From: Treponema sp.
Lineage (GTDB): Bacteria; Spirochaetota; Spirochaetia; Treponematales; Treponemataceae
Direction of reading: 5' to 3'
Assembly (NCBI GenBank): GCA_012513125.1
Contig: JAAZCS010000356.1
Span: forward strand, 1-20,341
DNA length: 20,341 nucleotides
The translations under genes were made by a program, and so were the position numbers. Shown here in pieces: positions 1-6,835 of this stretch (position 1 is its first letter; the number at the start of each line of letters is the position of its first letter). The notes beneath the pieces were generated by a model that had not been told where the DNA came from, ran no database searches, and saw nothing but the letters and a program-made list of their open reading frames with translations.

Positions 1-450
1 GATATTGCAAAAATAACAGGGCACGAAAAAAACGGTAAAAAAATTGTGGAAAAAATAGATTCTGCAATAAAATCTATTTATCATGAAAACGAAAACCACA
101 AAAAGGTTTATTGGGAAGTTTGGAATGCACCATATATGAGTGCCGGAAGAACATCTTTTATAAATGACATAATTAAATATTCAAATGGTGAAAATATTTT
201 TTCTGATATAGAACAAGCTTATCCATCAGTGAGTGAAGAAACAATAATTAACCGCTCGCCTGATGTAATTTTAATTCCATTAAGTTCTGGCATTACTGTA
301 GAAATGGTCAAAGCACGGAAAGGATGGGCTTCAATTCCTGCTGTAAAAAATAATCAAATATACTTAATTGATGATAACATCTTTACAAGAGCGGGTCCTA
401 GAGTTGTTGAAAGTATTCAGACTCTTTCAAAATTGATAAATGAAAAATAA
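1..450 (+). CDS. ABC transporter periplasmic substrate-binding protein, C-terminal part (BtuF/FecB type)
   Basis: The reading frame is open from base 1, so the N-terminus lies outside the window; about 149 residues are visible. The fragment looks like the C-terminal lobe of a class III binding protein of the iron-siderophore/cobalamin family. Visible features are an N-terminal helix (the inter-lobe linker type), a 'SAGRTSFINDII' stretch, 'YPSVSEETIINRSPDVILIP' typical of this lobe, and the closing 'GWASIPAVKNNQIYLID'. The protein would capture an iron complex or corrinoid in the periplasm and hand it to the permease encoded next. The permease start at 440 overlaps this gene by 11 bp, so the two are translationally coupled. 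The exact ligand cannot be read from the sequence. Confidence 0.85.
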   Translation, partial: DIAKITGHEKNGKKIVEKIDSAIKSIYHENENHKKVYWEVWNAPYMSAGRTSFINDIIKYSNGENIFSDIEQAYPSVSEETIINRSPDVILIPLSSGITVEMVKARKGWASIPAVKNNQIYLIDDNIFTRAGPRVVESIQTLSKLINEK

Positions 451-1488
451 TTTAATGAAAATAAGAAATTTGGTGCTTTTGATTATCTCATTGGTGTTGT
501 TGTTTCTTATTTTTATTATTTCGCTTTCTGTTGGTTCCGAAAAAATCAGTTTTTTTTCTGCAATGAAGCATTTTTCTGAGGCAACAGATTCACTAAATTT
601 TGACTATATAATTCTTTTTGAATTGCGGCTTCCACGATGTTTGCTTGCGATGATTTCAGGTGCCCTTTTGGCTGGTGCCGGTGCTGTGTTCCAAATGTTT
701 TTTCGGAATCCGCTTGCAGAACCTGGAATTATTGGTATTTCGTCAGGGGCTACTCTTGGTGCTGTTGTTTCACAAAGTGTTTTTAATGTAACAGCAATTA
801 CTGTGGCTTTTTCTTCAGTTTCAAGTTTTTCAAATTCTGTTCTCCAATAAGTTTGTTTGCTTTTGTAGGTGCGTTGATTGCAGGATTAATTGTAACGTCG
901 TTAAGCTTTGGAAAAAGTATCAGGGAATCAAGTTATATGTTGTTAATTTGTGGAACGGCATTAGGAACTCTATATTCGTCAATTTCTTCAATTATTTTGT
1001 TAACAACAAACAAAGAATTGCATAGCATTTATACATGGATTTTGGGAAGCTTTAATGGGCGAGGGTGGAATGAGTTTTACTTTACACTTCCTTCTGCAAT
1101 CATTTCTGTAATAATCATGTTTTCTATAATGTCGAGCCTTGATTTGTTAAGTTCTGGACAAAAGAATGCACTTTCGCTTGGTGTAAATGTGAAAAAGTTG
1201 CGAATTCTAGTTTTGATTTCTGGTGCATTGGCGGTTTCTGTATCTGTATGTGCTGGCGGAACAATCAATTTTGTTGGATTAATCGCTCCTCATATAGTAA
1301 GAAAATTCACTTCATCAAAAGGAAAAACACTCATACCATTTTCTATGATTTTTGGTGCAATAATTCTACTGATTTCAGATACAATCGCGAGGACAGTTAT
1401 AGCTCCGTCTGAATTGCCAGCGGGTGTTATAACATCAATTCTAGGTGTTCCGTTTTTTCTTTCATTAATAATTAAAAAGAATAGATAA
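440..1488 (+). pseudogene. FecCD-family ABC transporter permease, frameshifted
   Basis: Two frames together make one FecCD/BtuC permease of about 348 residues, a normal length. Codons 440-850 give the signal-anchor helix, 'LPRCLLAMISGALLAGAGAVFQ' (broken here only for length) and 'RNPLAEPGIIGISSGATLGA', the family hallmark. After residue ~133 this frame ends at TAA 848-850. The correct continuation is one frame back: S-P-I-S-L-F-A-F-V-G from 841, then the helices up to 'APHIVRKF' and the final 'PAGVITSILGVPFF'. The break therefore corresponds to one lost base (net -1), around 826-845, near a T5 run at 826-830. No standard slippery heptamer is visible. The second half alone would have to start at TTG 853 without SD. 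It could be a sequencing error or a true lesion. Confidence 0.85.
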
Positions 1489-1615
1489 CCCTCTAGAAGA
1501 AAGATACAGGAACGAATAGTTATATATTTACTAAATAAACGATTTAACTAGCATTTGTGTTGAAAACGTTGTTACACGTCTTTCTATATTAACTATCGCA
1601 TATTTATATCGATAA

Positions 1616-2224
1616 TCAAAGGATATTTGCGAACAAGAATGCTTAGATTACTTACGCAATTATATAAAGAATAGTAACTATGAGTTTGTTCCTAATGGTG
1701 GTTCTGATTCTACGAAATCAGATATATTGGTTCTAAAAAACGGTAGAGAAGCTTTTTATATTGAAACAAAAATGAGCCATGCACAATGTGGTCAATTTGT
1801 TGCCTTTCCAAATTCAGATACACGAAAGTTTGACTACTCTCCATACAATGCATTTAAAGAAAACCTACAGTCCCAGTCAATTCTAGAGAAGATGTCAGAA
1901 GAATTTGATTTTTATGAAAATCCTCAAACTGATGGTATTGAATTGAAAATGGATTCTGAATTCTTTTCTGCTTGGATAGGAGCATTTTATACAGCAAAAA
2001 AGTATAGTGAATCATCAAATCACGTTTATGCTTCTATGAAAGCTGCTCCTGAAATCTATAAAATACAAGGTTCAAAATATACCTATCAATTAAAACCAGA
2101 AAATGGTTTGTTCAAAATAACAAAATTAGCTAACACATCTAACCCAAATGTAATTTTTAGCATTTCTTTAATGAACAACCAAGAACAAATTGATTTGGTG
2201 AAAGTAAATAATATCTTCAATTAA
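1616..2224 (+). pseudogene. HhaI-like type II restriction endonuclease remnant
   Basis: The frame is open from 1616 and encodes about 202 residues. The N-terminal part carries 'GGSDSTKSDILV' followed by 'FYIETKMSHAQCGQFV', a PD-(D/E)XK nuclease core (Asp of SDI, Glu and Lys of IETK). From memory these segments, the following 'KFDYSPYN' and the C-terminal 'NVIFSISLMNN' closely match R.HhaI, which cuts GCGC. The pairing with an M.HhaI-like methyltransferase supports this. Two defects are visible. First, there is no ATG, GTG or TTG between the upstream stop (TAA 1613-1615) and TTG 1727, and TTG 1727 would delete the catalytic Asp region. Second, the stretch between about residues 115 and 160 seems some 40-50 residues shorter than R.HhaI. 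It converges on the small minus-strand gene with an 8-bp overlap. Probably inactive. Confidence 0.75.
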
Positions 2225-2501
2225 ATTCACTTTCTAAAAAAGAACAATATTTCTTAATTGCATACTTCAATACAGAATATTGTGTTGAAGTATTTTTAAA
2301 CTCAAAACTATTTGTATAAGTAGGATTTTTACAACCTGAAGAAAAATATTCTAAAAGTTTTGAGCATTTATCTTTTGCATATTCATAATCAATATTTGAT
2401 AATTTTATTTCAATTTGTTTTATTCTTGAAATAAAATCCGATTGCATCTTTTTGGAGATGTTATTCTTATTTAACCAATTTCTAAAATCTAACTCTTTCA
2501 T
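2217..2501 (-). CDS. Small protein of unknown function coupled to the HhaI-like methyltransferase
   Basis: Intact 94-residue frame that I do not recognise. It is highly charged and predicted mostly helical. Residues 6-35 ('FRNWLNKNNISKKMQSDFIS' and on) have the look of the SAM-like/core-binding helices at the start of tyrosine recombinases and some nucleases, but this is only an impression. Only one base separates the TAA of the methyltransferase frame (2503-2505) from its ATG, so it is translated with that gene. Its stop overlaps the 3' end of the endonuclease relic on the other strand by 8 bp. The placement suggests an accessory part of the R-M unit (regulator or DNA-binding helper) rather than a separate gene. 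It lacks a visible helix-turn-helix of the C-protein kind. Confidence 0.6.
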   Translation of the reverse strand: MKELDFRNWLNKNNISKKMQSDFISRIKQIEIKLSNIDYEYAKDKCSKLLEYFSSGCKNPTYTNSFEFKNTSTQYSVLKYAIKKYCSFLESEFN

Positions 2502-2502
2502 T

Positions 2503-3506
2503 TTACGCTGATAAAGATTTTATTTCTTCTTGTCCAGAAAATGTTTTTCCAATTTCTATAGCAATATACTGTAGAACATCGACTACAACAGAATTCCCAA
2601 ATTGTTTATAAGCTTGGTTTTTATTTTTACTCATAATAAAATTGTCTGGGTAACCCATAATTCTAGCACATTCTCTAGGGTGTAATTTTCTTGGACGTCC
2701 ATTCACTAAATAGCCACCTGTTTTAGCAAATATACCACCACCATAAGCAGATAAAGTAATAGCAATACCTTTAGTACTATAGATACGTTCACCTTGCCCA
2801 CTTTATTTACAATACCTAAGCGAATGGTGGTGTTGCTATATTTATTATCTTCTTGCCCATTATAAAAAGTGTCTGTTCTGTTTACAAATAAATCTTTAAC
2901 AAGGCTTTCATCTTTTAATAAAAAATCTTCTACATGCTTTTCTAGTTTAAACTGTTTTGGATAATTAAATTCTTTATTCACTACATTATTTCTAAAACAA
3001 ATCATGTAGATTCTTTCTCTTTTTTGAGGCATTTCGTAATTAACAGCATTAAGTACTTTTTTATTAAATGTATAACCTAATTCAAGCATTGTATTTTGTA
3101 CTACAGCTAGGGTATTTCCATCATCATGGGTAGCAAAATTCTTAACATTTTCCATGAAAACAACTTTAGGTCTTTTAGCTTTTACAACTCTTGCAACATC
3201 AAAAAATAATGTTCCTCGACTATCTTCAAAACCTCTCTGTTTTCCACTAATCGAAAAAGCCTGACAAGGGAAACCTGCACATAGAATATCGTGATTTGGA
3301 ATTAAATTTTCGTTAACTTGTGTAATGTCACCTTCTGGTTTTATACCAAAATTTTCCTCATAAACTTTTTGTGCAAAAGAATCCCATTCATTAGCATAAA
3401 CGCACTCAGCACCTAAAGAAGATAATGCTAAGTGAAAACCACCTATACCTGCAAATAGGTCTCTAAATTTAAACCCTGTCAATGATTTGTTTTGAATGTT
3501 TATCAT
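2503..3506 (-). pseudogene. C5-cytosine DNA methyltransferase, M.HhaI family, frameshifted
   Basis: The first frame (2706-3506) gives motif I 'DLFAGIGGFHLAL', motif IV 'GFPCQAFS' with the catalytic Cys at residue 81, motif VI 'ENV' with Glu119, and motif VIII 'QKRERIYMI' with Arg163 and Arg165. These numbers equal those of M.HhaI, to which the protein aligns without gaps over that span. After Gly237 the frame is lost. The next frame continues 'GQGERIYSTKGIAITLSAYG' and ends with motifs IX-X ('RKLHPRECARIMGYP', 'QFGNSVV'). One base is missing at the GGG run 2797-2799, inside the recognition loop and directly before the target-contacting Gln (Gln237 in M.HhaI). The repaired protein would be about 334 residues (M.HhaI about 327) and would methylate GCGC. 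The ATG at 3506 matches the M.HhaI start and has no SD. Confidence 0.92.
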
Positions 3507-3513
3507 AACTATA

Positions 3514-3523
3514 TTTATAGCGC
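3514..3523 (-). promoter_or_regulatory. -10 box of the methyltransferase gene with an abutting GCGC site
   Basis: On the minus strand TATAAA (3519-3514) lies 7 nt before the ATG at 3506, with no SD between, which fits a leaderless or nearly leaderless transcript. The predicted target of the methyltransferase, GCGC, occupies 3523-3520 and touches the -10 box directly. A convincing -35 is not visible at 16-18 nt. GCGC is scarce in this AT-rich window, so the placement could allow feedback by binding or methylation; that role is inference. Confidence 0.45.
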
Positions 3524-3628
3524 AGTGCGACCTGTCCGCTTAACAAAAATTATGTCAAATCCTGCGTGTACAGCGTTGTAGCTTAATTTGTTGTTATTCT
3601 TTTTTAATAAATGGGTTATATTAAAAAA

Positions 3629-4435
3629 ATGAAAAAATCGCTTTGTGTTGAAAATCTCTTTGCATATTATGACAAAAATCTGGTGTTGAAAGATGTTTCG
3701 CTGATAATTGAACAAGGGGAATTAGTCTGTATAACAGGTGCTAACGGATGCGGAAAATCAACTTTGTTGTCGGTTATGGCACATTTAACTGATGATTCAC
3801 TTCACATAAAAAACTCGATTGGTCCAGTAATAAAAAGCGATGATAATTCTGAAATTGTCGTGTCATCATTAAAAAGAAAGGAAATTGCACAAAGAATAGC
3901 ATTTATGTCGCAAAATGAATTTTCAACATGGAATTTCAGTGTTCAAGATATAGTGTTAACTGGAAGATATCCTTATACAAAAAATGGATTTTATACTGAT
4001 GCAGATTATCAAAAAGCAGATGAAATGATTTCACTTTTGGAAATTAGTGAATTGGCTTCTAAGAATATTCATGAAATTTCGGGTGGCGAATTTCAAAAGG
4101 TGAGAATTGCACGGGCTTTAACACAAGCGACAGATTTTATTCTTTTAGATGAACCGACTTCCGGGTTAGATTTTATTTATGAGGGGAAAACGCTTTCATT
4201 TTTACGGGATTTAGCTCATGAAAAAGGGCTTGGAATTGCTGTTGTTATTCACAATTTAAATTTAGCATTGCAATACGCTGATAAAATATGTCTTATGCCG
4301 AAGAATAAAAAGAATTATTTTGGAATTCCGAGCGAGGTAGTAACAAAAGAAAATCTTTTTGACTCATATAATGAAAATCTTACTGTTTATAATCATCCAC
4401 TTTTAAACTGTATGCAAATTGAATCTATGTTATAA
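3629..4435 (+). CDS. FecE/BtuD-type ABC transporter ATP-binding protein
   Basis: ATPase of the iron-siderophore/cobalamin importer, acting on the inner face of the membrane with the permease encoded before the R-M insertion. In 268 residues it shows Walker A 'GANGCGKST' (37-45), a Q-loop around 'FMSQNEFSTWNFSVQDIVL', the signature 'SGGEFQKVRIARAL' (151-164), Walker B 'FILLDEP' (170-176) and the switch His (about 208, 'VVIHNLNLAL'). The start at 3629 fits homologues; an in-frame ATG at 3611 would add six residues. Neither has a Shine-Dalgarno sequence. The insertion at 1489-3600 has separated the gene from the rest of its operon, so it may depend on a new or weak promoter. The protein itself looks intact. 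Confidence 0.9.
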   Translation: MKKSLCVENLFAYYDKNLVLKDVSLIIEQGELVCITGANGCGKSTLLSVMAHLTDDSLHIKNSIGPVIKSDDNSEIVVSSLKRKEIAQRIAFMSQNEFSTWNFSVQDIVLTGRYPYTKNGFYTDADYQKADEMISLLEISELASKNIHEISGGEFQKVRIARALTQATDFILLDEPTSGLDFIYEGKTLSFLRDLAHEKGLGIAVVIHNLNLALQYADKICLMPKNKKNYFGIPSEVVTKENLFDSYNENLTVYNHPLLNCMQIESML

Positions 4436-4436
4436 T
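4428..4436 (+). promoter_or_regulatory. Extended -10 promoter, leaderless type
   Basis: TGT-TATAAT (TGn extended -10) ends 6 nt before the ATG at 4443, so a transcript starting at the usual distance would begin at the A of the ATG. No SD precedes that ATG. The box overlaps the end of the ATPase gene. No good -35 is seen, which is tolerable for an extended -10. Confidence 0.55.
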
Positions 4437-4442
4437 TATAGA

Positions 4443-4676
4443 ATGCAGAAAAACAAGATTTTTTCAATTATTACAGTCATTTGTTTTATAACAGTTATTT
4501 TTATTCCGATTGGGCTTGCAATTATGTGGTTTTCAACAGAGTGGAAAAAGAAAATAAAAATTATCATTACGTCTGTTCTGGCTTCGCTTTATGTTGTGAT
4601 GATAATTCTTCTGTTAGGGTTGCAGCCTTCAATAAACACAAAAGGAATTAAAATACCTGTAAATTCTGATTATTAA
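4443..4676 (+). CDS. Small membrane protein, probably the N-terminal half of an interrupted gene
   Basis: From the ATG at 4443 this frame gives 77 residues with two hydrophobic helices ('IFSIITVICFITVIFIPIGL' and a second around 'IIITSVLASLYVVMIILLLG') separated by a short basic loop 'STEWKKKIK'. It ends at TAA 4674-4676. The same frame continues after the stop into the next entry without a good new start or SD, so the two probably were one protein of about 256 residues: two helices, an Asp/Ser-rich loop, a third helix and a cytosolic domain. I do not recognise a function. It follows the transporter ATPase by 7 nt but seems to have its own -10 box. Confidence 0.6.
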   Translation: MQKNKIFSIITVICFITVIFIPIGLAIMWFSTEWKKKIKIIITSVLASLYVVMIILLLGLQPSINTKGIKIPVNSDY

Positions 4677-4682
4677 GATTAT

Positions 4683-5213
4683 TTGGATGTCTCGTCTGAT
4701 TCGGCAAAAACTGAAAGTGAATTAGTGCCTGCAACAAGTGATGTTCAACTAACTAAAACACGAAATTTTGGAACAAGCATTTTGGTCTTTTTGTTTTTTT
4801 TATTAATAATTGTTTTTATTGTTATTCAAAATTTGCGTGATAAGAAAAAAACAAAAAGTGATAATTCGTATGTAGACACCAGTTTGTATAAGCTTCCATT
4901 GACTAAAGAAAGCATAATGCCAATGGTTCATTACTTAAATTTAGATAAAAAACCTGAAGAAGAGATTTTGTTTGCGTCAAAAACTATAACAAAAAATAAT
5001 CCTGGAGATTTTGTTATTACAAACCAAAGAGTTGTCTGTTCCGGTTTAGAAGAAAATTATGAACTATCGCTTTCATCTTTAGAAGCAGCTTTGTCGGTTT
5101 CAAATTCTGTAATGAAATTAACTTCTGGCACAAGAAAATATTTTATTATATTTCCCGGTGACCAGTTGAAATATGCACTAGCAGTTTTGAGATGGGCTTG
5201 TTCTAAAATCTAG
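4683..5213 (+). CDS. Membrane protein with a PH-like cytosolic domain, probably the C-terminal half of an interrupted gene
   Basis: 176 residues if read from TTG 4683, two codons after the in-frame TAA of the previous entry; the TTG has no SD. It starts with a Ser/Asp/Glu-rich loop, then one transmembrane helix (about residues 30-50, 'SILVFLFFLLIIVFIVIQN'), a Lys-rich stop-transfer stretch, and a C-terminal domain with 'EEILFASKTI' and 'PGDFVITNQRVVCSG'. The latter pattern resembles bacterial PH/GRAM-like domains ('G.LILTNRR'), usually membrane-proximal and of unclear role. Without the upstream half it would still have a membrane anchor. The stop codon abuts the stop of the converging phosphomutase gene with no bases between. 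Readthrough, pseudogene and sequencing error are all possible. Confidence 0.55.
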   Translation: MDVSSDSAKTESELVPATSDVQLTKTRNFGTSILVFLFFLLIIVFIVIQNLRDKKKTKSDNSYVDTSLYKLPLTKESIMPMVHYLNLDKKPEEEILFASKTITKNNPGDFVITNQRVVCSGLEENYELSLSSLEAALSVSNSVMKLTSGTRKYFIIFPGDQLKYALAVLRWACSKI

Positions 5214-6740
5214 TTATTTTGTTAATGAACTTCTGTCTAATTTTTCAAAACCATCAGTGAGAATCTGTGCGATTTTTTCTAGTTTTTTCAAATCGCCTAT
5301 TCTTCCGCCTTCAATATTCATTGGCATAACAGGATCGTGAAGTGACATTCTTAATAAAATCCAACCTTGAATTTCTTCAGAATCAAAGTTAATTCTAATG
5401 CCTTCAAATGATTGAGGAATATTGTAGTTGAGTTTTTCTGCACGTTCCTTAAATTCAACCAAAACTTTTTTTCCATATTCCGAAAAGTTTTCATCTTTGA
5501 TTTTGAATCTGTATTCTGCTTCTTCGGCTAACGGTGGTAATTCTTTTATCAAACTATCAAGTTTTTTACCTTCTTTTGAAGCATTTGCAAGTGCAATAAT
5601 TAATTTTACGGCGAGGAAAGCACCATCATCAAGATAATAGTTGTCTTTTAAAGCGCCATGACCTGAAGTTTCCATTGCAAGAGGCGATACAATTCCTTTT
5701 GAATTTAGTTCCTTGCATTTGTTAATTACATTTTTATAACCGCGCATATAACATAAATGTTTTAGACCAAGAACTTTTTCTAGAAAATATGTCAATCTGT
5801 TTGATGTAACAGAATCAGTAATAATTGTACTTCCAGGGTATTCTGGAGCAAGAGTTGCGGCTACCATAGCGATGATTGAATCTCTGTTTATTTCGCTTCC
5901 ATCAGAAAGAACTGCGGACATTCTGTCAACATCGGTATCAAAAATAAGTCCAAAATCTGCTTTGTTTGTAAGAACTGCATTGCGAATAGAATTCATTGCC
6001 TCTTTGTTTTCGGGGTTTGGAATATGATTTGGGAACATTCCGTCCGGTTTTAAAAATTGACTTCCGGTTGTATTTGCACCAAGTGGTTTTAAAATTTTAT
6101 CAACGAAAAATCCACTTGAACCATTACCTGAATCTACAACGATATGAATTCCGTCCAATGGTTTGTTTGTATTTCCAATTCCGTCTGAAATTTTATTTTT
6201 CAAATATTCTGCATAAATGCTTATTAAGTCGATATTTTTAATTTCATTTGCAAACTTTTTGTTTAATGTGAGTTCAAGATAATCTTCTGGAATCTCATTT
6301 GCGATTGATAAGATTTCTGTGATATCTTCGTGTTCCAATCCGCCATCAATATCAAAAAACTTTATTCCATTTCTGTTGAATGGCAAATGGCTTGCTGTAA
6401 TCATTGCAGAACCATCAAATTTAGTTTGCTCAAAAATAAGCGACATGAACATTGCAGGTGTTGTTGCCATGTTGCAATTGATAACTTTAGCACCGGTGCT
6501 AATTATTCCTTGCATTAAAGCGTTTGCTAATGTTTCACCTGTAACACGCGAATCTCTTCCAACGCCAACAGTTAGTTCTTTTGCTTGTTTGCCAGTTTTT
6601 TTTGAAAGCCAACTTATAAAAGCACTTCCGATTTTTGTTGTAATATCTTCTGTTAAGTTTACATATTCACCTTCAACACCATCTATAGCGATTCCGCGAA
6701 TATCACTTCCATTTTGTAGTTTTAGTATATTTTCATTCAT
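5214..6740 (-). CDS. Phosphomannomutase/phosphoglucomutase (alpha-D-phosphohexomutase)
   Basis: Cytosolic enzyme moving phosphate between C6 and C1 of mannose or glucose, feeding nucleotide-sugar and glycogen metabolism. In 508 residues it has the phosphoserine loop 'TASHLP' (115-120, Ser117), an N-terminal 'NGSDIRG' and 'GVGRDSR' (59-65), the Mg-binding 'DTDVDR' (268-273), the sugar-specificity region 'METSGHGALK', and a C-terminal domain with 'EGIRINFD' and 'RMSLHDP' binding phosphate. The final domain is complete. ATG 6740 is preferred over ATG 6755 because a TATAAT box (6752-6747) lies 6 nt before it and inside the first codons of the longer form; neither has SD. Glucose or mannose specificity cannot be settled by eye. 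It converges on the membrane protein gene with directly adjoining stop codons. Confidence 0.92.
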   Translation of the reverse strand: MNENILKLQNGSDIRGIAIDGVEGEYVNLTEDITTKIGSAFISWLSKKTGKQAKELTVGVGRDSRVTGETLANALMQGIISTGAKVINCNMATTPAMFMSLIFEQTKFDGSAMITASHLPFNRNGIKFFDIDGGLEHEDITEILSIANEIPEDYLELTLNKKFANEIKNIDLISIYAEYLKNKISDGIGNTNKPLDGIHIVVDSGNGSSGFFVDKILKPLGANTTGSQFLKPDGMFPNHIPNPENKEAMNSIRNAVLTNKADFGLIFDTDVDRMSAVLSDGSEINRDSIIAMVAATLAPEYPGSTIITDSVTSNRLTYFLEKVLGLKHLCYMRGYKNVINKCKELNSKGIVSPLAMETSGHGALKDNYYLDDGAFLAVKLIIALANASKEGKKLDSLIKELPPLAEEAEYRFKIKDENFSEYGKKVLVEFKERAEKLNYNIPQSFEGIRINFDSEEIQGWILLRMSLHDPVMPMNIEGGRIGDLKKLEKIAQILTDGFEKLDRSSLTK

Positions 6741-6746
6741 TCTTGT

Positions 6747-6775
6747 ATTATACATAATCAGAATATTATTGTCAG
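6747..6775 (-). promoter_or_regulatory. Sigma-70-type promoter of the phosphohexomutase gene
   Basis: CTGACA (6775-6770), 17-nt spacer, TATAAT (6752-6747), then 6 nt to ATG 6740. This is a near-consensus promoter whose start point would coincide with the ATG, giving a leaderless mRNA. No SD is present. Confidence 0.7.
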
Positions 6776-6820
6776 TCCGTAAAAACCTTTATTATAAATG
6801 TGTAAAATGAAGCAGAATTG

Positions 6821-6829
6821 TGATAAAAT
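6821..6829 (+). promoter_or_regulatory. Extended -10 promoter, leaderless type
   Basis: TGA-TAAAAT (extended -10) ends 6 nt before ATG 6836, and there is no SD. The spacing is the same as for the genes at 4443 and 6740. No clear -35 is visible. Confidence 0.5.
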
Positions 6830-6835
6830 GTTTGT

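Noticed and set aside
820..845. Programmed -1 ribosomal frameshift in the permease
   Set aside because: No X-XXY-YYZ heptamer in the right phase and no downstream pseudoknot was recognised; a lost base explains it more simply.
1077..1268. Minus-strand open frame of 63 codons inside the permease
   Set aside because: Shadow of the permease frame; no SD, no recognisable protein features.
1489..3610. Insertion sequence carrying the R-M unit
   Set aside because: No transposase and no terminal inverted or target-site repeats were found at the edges.
3515..3715. 66-codon minus-strand frame across the promoter and start of the ATPase gene
   Set aside because: No SD and no similarity visible; it overlaps the M promoter and a well-supported coding region.
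6738..6755. Longer start (ATG 6755) for the phosphohexomutase
   Set aside because: The extra five codons contain the TATAAT box and lack an SD; ATG 6740 fits both promoter spacing and family length.
5996..6810. Several plus-strand open frames opposite the phosphohexomutase gene
   Set aside because: They lie antisense to a gene with all catalytic motifs and have low-complexity translations without start signals.
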